A stretch of 23,243 nt of DNA from Geoglobus sp. (GCA_027019885.1 JALUWC010000540.1:1-23243); one strand, 5' to 3'; positions 14,927 through 21,576 are shown, numbered from the stretch's first letter. The notes: generated by a model not told the origin, from the letters alone. Numbers and translations are program-made.

Positions 14927-15266
14927 ACTGCCTCCACAAATTCAGAATCTTGCTGCTCAACTCCAGCAGGTTCAGCAGCAGTTGCAGATGATAGTTGCAC
15001 AGAAGGCGCAGCTTGACAGCCTGATTAAGGAGTCCAAGGACGCTCTTGAAGAGCTGCAGAAATCAGAGGGAGAATTTGCATTTAAAGCAGTGGGAAACGT
15101 TCTTGTGAAACTCAAAAAGGGCGATGTGGAAAAGGATCTGAAAGAGAAAATTGAAACGTATGAAGTTAGGAGAAACATGCTTGAAAGACAGGAAAATAAA
15201 CTCAGAGAGAAGTTCTCAGAGTTGCAAACTAAACTCAAAACTTCACTCAATGTTCAGGCTGGATAG
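14919..15266 (+). CDS. pfdB: Prefoldin subunit beta
   Basis: This 115-residue beta subunit belongs to the jellyfish-shaped prefoldin hexamer, which passes unfolded proteins to the thermosome. It has the expected two long coiled-coil helices: Gln-rich QNLAAQLQQVQQQLQMIVAQ near the N-terminus and EKIETYEVRRNMLERQENKLREKF in the C-terminal half. They flank a short beta hairpin, FKAVGNVLVKL. Length matches the archaeal family (about 115-120). The ATG has GAGGTGATGG upstream inside pcc1, a good GGTGAT ribosome binding site. Its last 24 bases overlap the 3' end of the opposing gene on the minus strand. Confidence 0.95.
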   Translation: MGELPPQIQNLAAQLQQVQQQLQMIVAQKAQLDSLIKESKDALEELQKSEGEFAFKAVGNVLVKLKKGDVEKDLKEKIETYEVRRNMLERQENKLREKFSELQTKLKTSLNVQAG

Positions 15267-15575
15267 TATTTTTTCCAGAATTTTTTCATCAATTTCTCTG
15301 CTCACTCTCAGAAATCTGCCATCCCATGCGATATATCCCCTTTCAAACACGTAGCAGTTTCTGAAGGGGTAAAGCCTTTTCCACTTTCCGTCCATTTCTT
15401 CAAGAATGTTCTCGTCTATGCTGACAGTTCCATCAAGCCTCACAACAAACGACAGATCATCTCCAACAGACACCACATTTCTGGACTTTTGTCTTAACAG
15501 GGTTTGAAGCTCAGCCGGACTGCCTTTGAAATTTCTTGCAATTCTGTATAACTCTGTCAGATCCATTGACAACAT
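15243..15575 (-). CDS. Hypothetical protein, about 107-110 aa
   Basis: I do not recognise this protein of up to 110 residues. It is soluble, with an N-terminal helix (DLTELYRIARNF), a basic segment (LLRQKSRN), two or three beta strands (VVSVGDDLSFVVRLDGTVSI), an aromatic-rich middle (WKRLYPFRNCYVFERGYIAWDG) and a C-terminal helix (REIDEKILEKILSSLNIE). No catalytic motif stands out. The start could be the ATG at 15575 or the ATG at 15566. The TATA-like AAATTATATTG at 15592-15602 lies about 22 and 31 bases upstream of them and does not decide the matter. Its 3' end overlaps pfdB by 24 bases in opposite orientation. Codon use and frame integrity look genuine. Confidence 0.6.
   Translation of the reverse strand: MLSMDLTELYRIARNFKGSPAELQTLLRQKSRNVVSVGDDLSFVVRLDGTVSIDENILEEMDGKWKRLYPFRNCYVFERGYIAWDGRFLRVSREIDEKILEKILSSLNIE
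15269..15286 (+). terminator. Paired oligo-T terminator after pfdB
   Basis: Two runs of six T (15269-15274 and 15281-15286) follow the pfdB stop within 20 bases. Archaeal transcription commonly ends at such T-runs. They lie inside the coding sequence of the convergent gene, where they read as AAAAAA on its sense strand and so would not stop it. Confidence 0.5.
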
Positions 15576-15581
15576 TTAAAA
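15575..15581 (+). promoter_or_regulatory. TATA box for the 55-aa membrane protein
   Basis: CATTTAAAACC contains TTTAAAA centred 25-26 bases before the GTG at 15603, the spacing for a leaderless transcript. It overlaps the first codon of the divergent unknown gene, so the two promoters interlock. Confidence 0.45.
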
Positions 15582-15591
15582 CCAGCTCAGC

Positions 15592-15602
15592 CAATATAAT
15601 TT
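15592..15602 (-). promoter_or_regulatory. TATA box for the divergent unknown gene
   Basis: On the minus strand this reads AAATTATATTG. The predicted start of transcription is near 15571, between the two candidate ATG codons of the unknown gene (15575 and 15566). It ends next to the GTG of the opposing small membrane protein. Confidence 0.4.
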
Positions 15603-15770
15603 GTGGATGAGTACTATCAGAGTCTGGTTGTGAAATTTCTTGGAGGGATACTTCTTGTCTTCATCTCCCCATTCGCCATAATTGCAGGCTTCCCCTGGAT
15701 TGCCCCTCTTGGAATTGCAGCAGGAATTTATATCGCTATCGGAGCCTACCGAGAAGGGAAAAGAGCTTAG
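15603..15770 (+). CDS. Small membrane protein, 55 aa
   Basis: An uninterrupted GTG-started frame encodes 55 residues, beginning MDEYYQSLVVKFL and ending GAYREGKRA. It forms two hydrophobic helices, about residues 11-27 (KFLGGILLVFISPFAIIA) and 32-46 (APLGIAAGIYIAIGA), joined by a GFPW turn, with charged ends. The shape is that of a helical-hairpin small membrane protein. I know no family for it. The frame is supported by a TATA box 25 bases upstream, absence of another gene on this stretch, and clear amphipathic ends. Its last 35 bases overlap the 3' end of the convergent aldolase gene. Confidence 0.55.
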   Translation: MDEYYQSLVVKFLGGILLVFISPFAIIAGFPWIAPLGIAAGIYIAIGAYREGKRA

Positions 15771-16287
15771 TTAAATAGTACACCTTGCACGAGTGCTCAA
15801 CAAAACCAGCCAGTTTTAAAGCCTCATCAAAATTCCTGCCCGCCGTGTATATCCCGTGACCCCTCACGACTGCAAAGCCGATCTCCTTTATTTCCTTCGC
15901 AATTCTTTCAGCCAGCTCCTCACTTCCGAATCTGCCTTCTATGAACCGTATCCTCTTAAGAAAAATCGTACCCTCAAGATCAATGGGGACAATCTCATCC
16001 TCCACAAAGGAGAGAGCAACGTTGTATGCGCCATGACAGTGAATTACTGCATTGTAATCAGTCTCATCATATATCTGCTGATGAACCGCAAGATCGGATG
16101 ATGCTTTCGGGTCTCTTTTCCCGAGCTCAACTTCAACAAAATCATCAGGCTTCAGGCTGTCAAGCATCACACCCGTCTTGGTTATGGTTATCTTCAGACC
16201 ATGTCTGAAGCTCAGATTTCCGCTCGAACCATCGATCAAATGCTGGTGTGCAAGCCTCTTTCCGGTCTCTATCGCAGATTCAAGCAT
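15736..16287 (-). CDS. Class II aldolase/adducin-family protein (FucA-like)
   Basis: This 183-residue zinc-dependent aldolase-fold protein resembles L-fuculose-1-phosphate aldolase. It has a phosphate-binding GSSGNLS loop (20-26), TKTGVML (36-42), and the zinc ligands His83 and His85 in HCHG and His144 in GHGIY. In archaea such enzymes are proposed to supply lactaldehyde for F420 or to work in sugar phosphate metabolism; the substrate here is unproven. The residue matching the catalytic Glu73 of E. coli FucA is Asp65 (SSDLAVH), which could mean another reaction. I chose the ATG at 16287 because a TATA box sits 25 bases upstream and the family begins this close to the GSSGN loop. An ATG at 16326 would add 13 atypical residues. 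Confidence 0.82.
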   Translation of the reverse strand: MLESAIETGKRLAHQHLIDGSSGNLSFRHGLKITITKTGVMLDSLKPDDFVEVELGKRDPKASSDLAVHQQIYDETDYNAVIHCHGAYNVALSFVEDEIVPIDLEGTIFLKRIRFIEGRFGSEELAERIAKEIKEIGFAVVRGHGIYTAGRNFDEALKLAGFVEHSCKVYYLTKLFSLLGRLR

Positions 16288-16308
16288 AAGAACAACTATT
16301 CCTCTTGC

Positions 16309-16315
16309 TTTAAAT
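16309..16315 (-). promoter_or_regulatory. TATA box for the class II aldolase gene
   Basis: On the minus strand GGCATTTAAAGC is centred about 25 bases before the ATG at 16287. This predicts a leaderless mRNA and argues against the upstream ATG at 16326, which would lie before the promoter element. Confidence 0.5.
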
Positions 16316-16382
16316 GCCTTAGCCATCGAACCCTAATACCTTAGGGAAAACTGATATCCTCTCTGAAGCCTATTTATGTTTA

Positions 16383-17357
16383 ATGAAGCTTCCTGATGCG
16401 CATAAAATCACTAAAAATCATTACAGAAGGCTTTTTCAGCTATTCTTTTTCAGCATTTCCCTTTACGCATGGATCAAGCTCTATCTTTTTGTGAGCCATT
16501 TCGACAGAGGGTGGCCTTATGTTAGCAGACCAGCATCCATAGAGGCTTTTCTTCCAATTGGAGCATTGGTAAGCCTGAAAAATCTGATACTGAACAGGTT
16601 TATAGATCCAATCCATCCTGCAGCTCTTGTCATCTTCCTTGCAATCCTCACATCAGCGGTTGTTTTCAGGCGGGGATTCTGCGGCTGGGTATGTCCGATA
16701 GGATTTATTTCTGAGATGATCACAGCAGCTGGTGAAAGAATAGGAGGACGAACGCTGACTGGCTGGAAGTACATCAAGACTTTGAAATATCTCCTTCTTT
16801 TATTCTTTCTTGCCCTCATTTTACCAATGAACTCTCAGGAAACTGCCATGTTCCTATTCTCACCCTACTGGGCGATAGCTGATGTGAAACTCCTTGATTT
16901 CTGGCTCAATCCGGGAACGATGACGGTTGTCGTTACCATGTTGCTGGTGATAGGAACCATAGCTGTAAAAAATCTGTGGTGCAGGTTTGTTTGCCCTTAC
17001 GGTGCACTTCTCGGTGTTATATCAGTCATGTCTCCAGCCAGAATAGAAAAATCCAATTGCGTTGGATGTGCAAAATGTGATGAAGCGTGCCCTGCATGCA
17101 TAGAGGTGAGTAAAAGAGATAACGTATCGACGCCAGAGTGCATAATGTGTCTTGAATGTATTTCAGCCTGCAGATACGGCTATCTGAACCTGAGCTTCGC
17201 CGGGTTTCGGCTTAAAAAGCAGTATTATCCAGTTGCAATAGCCCTGATACTTTTCGGCTACTTTGCAATTGCAAAGCTCACAGGACACTGGGACAGCGCC
17301 TTGAGATATGAGGACTACGTGAGATTGATGAAAATAAGAGACCTGATTTCTCACTGA
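16383..17357 (+). CDS. NapH/MauN-like membrane polyferredoxin
   Basis: This 324-residue membrane protein has about five transmembrane segments, a last hydrophobic segment at about 281-298, and four cysteine clusters. Two CXXXCP pairs lie at membrane helix ends: Cys100/Cys104 (FCGWVCPIG) and Cys200/Cys204 (CRFVCPYG). Two complete 4Fe-4S ferredoxin motifs follow, Cys226/229/232/236 and Cys253/256/259/263. This is the NapH/CcoG architecture, in which quinol or another membrane donor passes electrons through iron-sulfur clusters to a partner. No partner oxidoreductase, NapG or Nap subunit lies nearby, so the acceptor is unknown. No clear promoter spacing decides the start, but ATG 16383 is the only good candidate. 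It ends convergently with the nucleotidyltransferase gene. Confidence 0.88.
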   Translation: MKLPDAHKITKNHYRRLFQLFFFSISLYAWIKLYLFVSHFDRGWPYVSRPASIEAFLPIGALVSLKNLILNRFIDPIHPAALVIFLAILTSAVVFRRGFCGWVCPIGFISEMITAAGERIGGRTLTGWKYIKTLKYLLLLFFLALILPMNSQETAMFLFSPYWAIADVKLLDFWLNPGTMTVVVTMLLVIGTIAVKNLWCRFVCPYGALLGVISVMSPARIEKSNCVGCAKCDEACPACIEVSKRDNVSTPECIMCLECISACRYGYLNLSFAGFRLKKQYYPVAIALILFGYFAIAKLTGHWDSALRYEDYVRLMKIRDLISH

Positions 17358-17397
17358 GGTAACCGGTTAAAGCTACTCATGCAACCTCCAATGATGA

Positions 17398-18132
17398 TCA
17401 TTTCCCGGCGATTGCAGGATACACTTCCTTCCTTGCAAAAATAAGGTCCTCGATGGTGTCTATCTCTGTCCACGGGAGTCCCAAGGTTTTTGAGTAGTTT
17501 ATCTCGTATCCTCTGTCAATCATCCTCTGAAATGCATGCTCGTAAAAGACTCTTTTTCCGTGCATTTCCATGGTTTCAGAGATACACTCATACAGTTCCT
17601 CCCCCGACTTCTTTGTTACCTTGGTTATACCAATAAATTCACCATCAGAATCTGAAGGATCGAGCTTTTTGCTTATCGCAATAACCCTGTCTCCCTCAAC
17701 TTTAACCTTCATTTCCTCTTTTCCGAGATTTTCCCGGAAGTCCACGGATATCGTGAGGTTTTTCTTATCAGTTGAATGAATGCTGGAGAATATATCTGGA
17801 TGGAATAGTATATCGGAGTTCAGGATGTAAAACGGAGCACTTATCTGCCTTACTGCAAGGTAAAGGCTGTAGATGTTGTTTGTTTCATCGTATCTGTTGT
17901 TATGGATGTATTCCACGTTTATCTCCTCGAAGTTCACCTCCACATATTCCTTTATCTTGTATGATTTATGACCCGTAACTATCACAAAGTCCGTAATACC
18001 TTCTGAGATGAGGGTTGCAATGGAATGGGCAAGCAAGGGTTTTCCTCCAACATTTACAAGAGCTTTTGGAACCTTTTCGGTTATTTTCTCAAGTCTTGAG
18101 CCCATTCCTGCTGCAAGGATGATCGCCCTCAT
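17398..18132 (-). CDS. Sugar-phosphate/polyol-phosphate nucleotidyltransferase (LicC/IPCT-like)
   Basis: This 244-residue nucleotidyltransferase has an N-terminal Rossmann-like core with the NTP-binding loop LAAGMGSRL (6-14) and Lys23 in VPKAL. It then has the ETNNIYSLYLAV segment (83-94) that is typical of LicC-like phosphocholine cytidylyltransferases, and NSDILF (105-110) with the metal-binding Asp. The late EIDTIEDLIFA motif (about 223-233) is also a family feature. It probably couples CTP, or another NTP, to a phosphorylated alcohol such as inositol-1-phosphate or a sugar phosphate. It is divergent from a CDP-alcohol phosphatidyltransferase, which would use a CDP-activated product. In Archaeoglobus fulgidus inositol-1-phosphate cytidylyltransferase and the transferase are fused; here they would be split. 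The exact substrate is an inference. Confidence 0.78.
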   Translation of the reverse strand: MRAIILAAGMGSRLEKITEKVPKALVNVGGKPLLAHSIATLISEGITDFVIVTGHKSYKIKEYVEVNFEEINVEYIHNNRYDETNNIYSLYLAVRQISAPFYILNSDILFHPDIFSSIHSTDKKNLTISVDFRENLGKEEMKVKVEGDRVIAISKKLDPSDSDGEFIGITKVTKKSGEELYECISETMEMHGKRVFYEHAFQRMIDRGYEINYSKTLGLPWTEIDTIEDLIFARKEVYPAIAGK

Positions 18133-18149
18133 GGAAAGACTTCAGATGA

Positions 18150-18161
18150 AATTTATTTAAA
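18150..18161. promoter_or_regulatory. Shared AT-rich promoter core between the divergent head-group genes
   Basis: AATTTATTTAAA occupies the 64-base gap between the two genes. On the minus strand it reads TTTAAATAAATT, centred about 24 bases before the nucleotidyltransferase ATG, suggesting a leaderless transcript. On the plus strand it would start transcription near 18182 and leave a 14-15 base leader carrying AGGAGG (18184-18189), seven bases before the ATG at 18197. A second AT stretch at 18163-18175 is an alternative plus-strand element. Confidence 0.4.
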
Positions 18162-18196
18162 CATTTTGTAAAAAAGACCTGTCAGGAGGCAGATGT

Positions 18197-18763
18197 ATGA
18201 GGTTTGAATACGTCATAACAAATGTGATTTACAGGAGGTTCTCAAAGCCTATTGCAAGATTTCTGATGAGGTTTGATGTCAGTCCTAATGCGGTCACATA
18301 CTTCTCATTTCTCATTGGAATTCTGTCAGCATATCTCATCGCAAAAAACAGAATTTACGAGGGAATTGGGCTTCTCTTCATCTCTCAGATATTCGACTGC
18401 GTTGATGGAGATCTCGCAAGAATGAGCGGAAAGGTAACAAGATACGGAGCATTCATTGACAGAGTTTTTGACAGATTTGTCGATGCCGCCCTGATTATCG
18501 GAGTTGTTGCACTCGATCCAGAAAGGCTTTGGTTAGCAGGATTTCTTGCTCTGACCTTCTCATTTGGTGTGAGCATAACGAGAGCGATGGCTGAGGCTGA
18601 AGGGGCTGAATGCAAGGTTGGAATTGGTGGAAGAGATACGAGAATAGTGCTTATCATGGCAGGTGTTCTTCTCGGATACTACCTTGAAACGCTTCTGTTG
18701 ATAGGTGTTCTGAGCTTCATAACGACTGTTCACCGAATAGCACACACAGTGAGACAGTTCTGA
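18197..18763 (+). CDS. CDP-alcohol phosphatidyltransferase family protein
   Basis: This 188-residue integral membrane enzyme contains the complete family motif DX2DGX2ARX8GX3DX3D: Asp67, Asp70-Gly71, Ala74-Arg75, Gly84, Asp88 and Asp92. These residues bind two metal ions and the CDP group. About six hydrophobic helices surround the active site. The enzyme moves a CDP-bound phospho-group onto an alcohol. Candidates are di-myo-inositol-phosphate phosphate synthase (DIPPS), a glycerophosphoinositol-type solute enzyme, or a lipid head-group synthase such as archaetidylinositol phosphate synthase. Divergence from a cytidylyltransferase-like gene favours a reaction using a CDP-polyol donor. A strong AGGAGG ribosome binding site precedes the ATG by seven bases. 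Confidence 0.85.
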   Translation: MRFEYVITNVIYRRFSKPIARFLMRFDVSPNAVTYFSFLIGILSAYLIAKNRIYEGIGLLFISQIFDCVDGDLARMSGKVTRYGAFIDRVFDRFVDAALIIGVVALDPERLWLAGFLALTFSFGVSITRAMAEAEGAECKVGIGGRDTRIVLIMAGVLLGYYLETLLLIGVLSFITTVHRIAHTVRQF

Positions 18764-18778
18764 TCAATCCCCAAAAGC

Positions 18779-18786
18779 ATTTATTG
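18779..18786 (+). promoter_or_regulatory. TATA box for the SAM-dependent methyltransferase
   Basis: CCAAAAG (18771-18777, BRE-like) is followed by CATTTATTG, centred about 26 bases before the ATG at 18808. This supports a leaderless start at 18808. The in-frame ATG at 18787 lies next to the TATA box itself. Confidence 0.5.
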
Positions 18787-18807
18787 ATGTCAGTAGAAGC
18801 TTTGAAC

Positions 18808-19401
18808 ATGCCCCACATATTCTCAGGCGACCCAGAGGTTCTCAGGAGTGAGAGGAGAAAGAAGATTCTTCCGGTGGATGTCTTCGAAAGAGATGTCCTT
18901 TCAAGATTGAATTACAGGAACAACGCAGTTGATTATGGCGCTGGAACCGGGTATTTCACAGAAGTGATGGCAAGGCATTTCAGGAGGGTTTATGCAATTG
19001 AAACCCAAGACTCAATGATCTCGATTCTGAAAGAGGAGATGGAAGAGAAGGGAATAAAGAATGTTGGGATAGTAATTTCAGATAAACCACCTGACCTCGA
19101 TTTCGATATTGATTTTGTGCTTTTCTCAAATGTTCTGCACGAGGTCGATGATTTCACCAGATTCATCGAGTGGAGCAGAATTTCGAGGGTTGCGTGCATA
19201 ATCGAGTGGAAAAAAATTCAGACAGATTTTGGACCACCAATTGAGGAAAGAATATCCTATGAGGAGATGGAAAGGATCGTGAAAGAGAAATTCAGGTTTG
19301 TCATGCCTCTTGATATCTTCCCCCTCCACTACACACTACTGTGCTACAATGAGAGCGATGCTCTGAAAAAGCCCGATGACGAATCCGAGAATCGCCCCTG
19401 A
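18808..19401 (+). CDS. Class I SAM-dependent methyltransferase
   Basis: This 197-residue methyltransferase has motif I VDYGAGTGYF at 41-50 and an acidic ribose-binding residue in YAIETQ (Glu65). Motif IV is FVLFSNVLHEVDD, as in UbiE/type 11 methyltransferases. The C-terminal part is MPLDIFPLHYTLLCY. The substrate cannot be told: similar archaeal proteins methylate small molecules, lipids or metalloids. I placed the start at 18808 because of a TATA box 26 bases upstream. Earlier in-frame codons at 18784 (TTG) and 18787 (ATG) would add seven or eight residues. Its last 66 bases overlap the 3' end of the DUF445 gene on the other strand. Confidence 0.82.
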   Translation: MPHIFSGDPEVLRSERRKKILPVDVFERDVLSRLNYRNNAVDYGAGTGYFTEVMARHFRRVYAIETQDSMISILKEEMEEKGIKNVGIVISDKPPDLDFDIDFVLFSNVLHEVDDFTRFIEWSRISRVACIIEWKKIQTDFGPPIEERISYEEMERIVKEKFRFVMPLDIFPLHYTLLCYNESDALKKPDDESENRP

Positions 19402-19902
19402 AAGTTCAATGAATCTCATCTCCTTTTTAGCAAATTTTCTGAATATTATTTCAGCCTCATCCTCGCTGAACTCTGCTATTTTTTTCTCAAGAAACTTTCT
19501 GAAGTCCATGTTCTCAACAATTGCAGAGGTTAGTCTGGTTTGAGCTGAGGAAACAGTATCTGAGATGAAGTCTGAAAGCCTTTCACTGAAACCATACCTT
19601 TCAAGAATTGAAATCAGGGGCTGACTGACAAGCATTCTGGTGAATCTTGACTCCCTGAAAGTTTTATCAATGGCCTCATGAATTATCTCCCTGAAGTCCT
19701 CTTTCTCGATGTAGTCGCTGATTATGTCAATAAACCTCTGGGCAAATTCATCGCTTTTCGAGGGGATCAACCCCTGAATTTTAAAACCCAGCAAGTTAAC
19801 AGGCTTTTTTGGATGAAAAAGGAGCTTTATTGCAACGACATTTGTCAGATACCCTATCACCGCTCCGAGAACAGGAGGCAATAAAAGAATGAAAAAATTC
19901 AC
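19336..19902 (-). CDS. DUF445 family membrane protein
   Basis: This is a 188-residue protein of the DUF445 (YheB-like) family. The N-terminus is a membrane helix ending in GAVIGYLTNVVAIKLLFHP, the best conserved part of the family, followed by IQGLIPSK. A helical, charged middle (about 50-150) leads to a C-terminal membrane helix (GAILGFVIGLFQSIALI). Members are of unknown function and are shorter in archaea than in Bacillus YheB. I prefer the GTG at 19902, since GGTGGTT lies seven bases upstream; a TTG one codon earlier is possible. It follows the mutase stop by only 15 bases, so it is in the methylmalonyl-CoA operon, though no functional link is evident. Confidence 0.85.
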   Translation of the reverse strand: MNFFILLLPPVLGAVIGYLTNVVAIKLLFHPKKPVNLLGFKIQGLIPSKSDEFAQRFIDIISDYIEKEDFREIIHEAIDKTFRESRFTRMLVSQPLISILERYGFSERLSDFISDTVSSAQTRLTSAIVENMDFRKFLEKKIAEFSEDEAEIIFRKFAKKEMRFIELSGAILGFVIGLFQSIALIVAQ

Positions 19903-19917
19903 CAACTACAACCACCA

Positions 19918-21564
19918 TCAGAATATCTGAGGAGCCCTGTACTCTCCAAAAACATCTCTTAAGGCATCTGTCATCTCCCCCAAGGTTGCCTTGGCTTTAA
20001 CTGCCTCAAGAATGCGGGGCATGAGGTTCTCTTCCGGATTTTCAGCAGCTTTCTTAAGACTTTCAAGTGCTTTTTCAACAGCATCGCTATCTCTGATCTC
20101 TCTAAATCTTCTGAGCCTGTCTATCTGTTTCTGAACCATCTCCTTATCGATTCTGAGTATGTCAACCTCAATATCCTCATCCATCCTGTACTTGTTCACA
20201 CCAACAACAACAATTTCGCCTTCATCTATTGCCTTCTGCTTTTCATAAGCCGATTTCTGAATCTCTCTCTGCATGTAACCACTCTCGATTGCCTTTATAA
20301 CTCCACCCATCTCATCTATTTTTTCAATGTATTTCATTGCCTCCTCCTCAATTCTGTCTGTCAGCCATTCAACATAGTATGCTCCTCCTATCGGATCTGC
20401 AACATCCGCAACTCCACTCTCCTCAGCTATTATCTGCTGTGTTCTCAATGCTATCCTGACAGCCTTTTCGGTTGGAAGGCTCAAAGCCTCATCAAAGCTG
20501 TTTGTGTGAAGGCTCTGGGCTCCCCCAAGCACTGCTGCGAGAGCCTGAAGTGTCACTCTTATTATGTTGTTCTCAGGCTGTTGAGCTGTAAGAGTGCACC
20601 CCGCTGTTTGAACATGAAATCTAAGCATCATTGATCTTGGATTTCTGGCATTGAATCTCTCCTTCATTATCCTTGCCCACAGCCTTCTTGCTGCCCTGAA
20701 TTTTGCCACCTCTTCAAGCAGATTGTTTCCTGAGGCAAAGAAAAAGCTGAGTCTTGGGGCAAAATCATCAACATTCATCCCTCTGTCAATAACCCTCTTA
20801 ACATACTCAATCCCGTCAGCCAGTGTGAATGCAACTTCCTGGACTGGATTTGCTCCGGCCTCCTCCATGTGATAGCCAGAGATACTTATTGAATTCCATT
20901 TCGGAATTTCTTTGGCGCAGAACATTATTATGTCCGTTGCAAGCCTCAGGCTCGACTCAGGAGGAAAAATGTATGTTCCCCTTGCTATGTACTCCTTCAG
21001 CATGTCGTTCTGGACAGTTCCTCTCAGAATTTTCCTGTCAACTCCCTGACCTTCAGCGACTGCTATGTACATGCTCAAAATCTGAGCTGCTGTGGAGTTT
21101 ATTGTCATTGAGGTCGAAACCTTATCGAGGGGGATACCTGAGAAAAGTATTCCCATGTCCTCAATCGTGTCAATTGCAACTCCTACCTTTCCCACTTCTC
21201 CAAGAGCCATTGGATGATCGCTGTCGTAACCTATCTGGGTTGGAAGGTCAAAGGCAACGCTCAATCCTGTCTGCCCCTGCTCAAGCAGGTAGCGATATCT
21301 CTGGTTTGTCTCTTCAGCCGTGCCAAATCCAGCATACTGCCTCATCGTCCAGAGCCTTCCCCGATACATTGTTGGATAAACTCCTCTCGTGAATGGATAA
21401 GCTCCAGGATAGCCGAGTTTGCTTCCATAATCCACATCAATATCCTCAGGAGTGTAAACCCTATCAACAGCAAACCCGCTTGAGGTCTTGAATTCTTTCT
21501 TTCTTTCAGGAGATTTTTCAAGCAGGGGTTTCACGTATTTTTCTTCCCACTCCCTCTTCTCCAT
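19918..21564 (-). CDS. mcmA1: Methylmalonyl-CoA mutase, catalytic (large) subunit
   Basis: This 548-residue TIM-barrel subunit of a B12-dependent acyl-CoA mutase interconverts (R)-methylmalonyl-CoA and succinyl-CoA. Diagnostic residues are Tyr77 (RQYAGF), Arg195 (ARGTYIF) and His232 (SGYHMEE). They fall at a constant offset of 12 from Tyr89, Arg207 and His244 of the Propionibacterium enzyme. Isobutyryl-CoA mutases carry Phe and Gln at the first two positions, so true methylmalonyl-CoA activity is favoured. The chain stops before any cobalamin-binding domain, so a separate small subunit is needed and is not in this window. The ATG at 21564 is chosen because GAGGTGAT ends four bases upstream; GTG 21573 and ATG 21570 overlap that site. 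It follows the biotin carrier gene directly. Confidence 0.95.
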   Translation of the reverse strand: MEKREWEEKYVKPLLEKSPERKKEFKTSSGFAVDRVYTPEDIDVDYGSKLGYPGAYPFTRGVYPTMYRGRLWTMRQYAGFGTAEETNQRYRYLLEQGQTGLSVAFDLPTQIGYDSDHPMALGEVGKVGVAIDTIEDMGILFSGIPLDKVSTSMTINSTAAQILSMYIAVAEGQGVDRKILRGTVQNDMLKEYIARGTYIFPPESSLRLATDIIMFCAKEIPKWNSISISGYHMEEAGANPVQEVAFTLADGIEYVKRVIDRGMNVDDFAPRLSFFFASGNNLLEEVAKFRAARRLWARIMKERFNARNPRSMMLRFHVQTAGCTLTAQQPENNIIRVTLQALAAVLGGAQSLHTNSFDEALSLPTEKAVRIALRTQQIIAEESGVADVADPIGGAYYVEWLTDRIEEEAMKYIEKIDEMGGVIKAIESGYMQREIQKSAYEKQKAIDEGEIVVVGVNKYRMDEDIEVDILRIDKEMVQKQIDRLRRFREIRDSDAVEKALESLKKAAENPEENLMPRILEAVKAKATLGEMTDALRDVFGEYRAPQIF

Positions 21565-21576
21565 GAACATCACCTC

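Noticed and set aside
16288..16326. ATG extending the aldolase by 13 residues
   Set aside because: The added residues do not fit the family N-terminus, and the TATA box at 16309-16315 lies inside this stretch, so the promoter would be within the gene.
17360..17369. Perfect 10-base palindrome TAACCGGTTA between the convergent NapH-like and nucleotidyltransferase genes
   Set aside because: It is short, has no loop for a stable hairpin and no following T-run, and occurs once; nothing supports a role as terminator or operator.
20829..21392. Long plus-strand frame of 187 codons opposite the mutase gene
   Set aside because: It lies wholly antisense to the well-supported methylmalonyl-CoA mutase; the composition (rich in Ser, Leu, Cys and Pro) and lack of any motif mark it as a shadow of mutase codon use.
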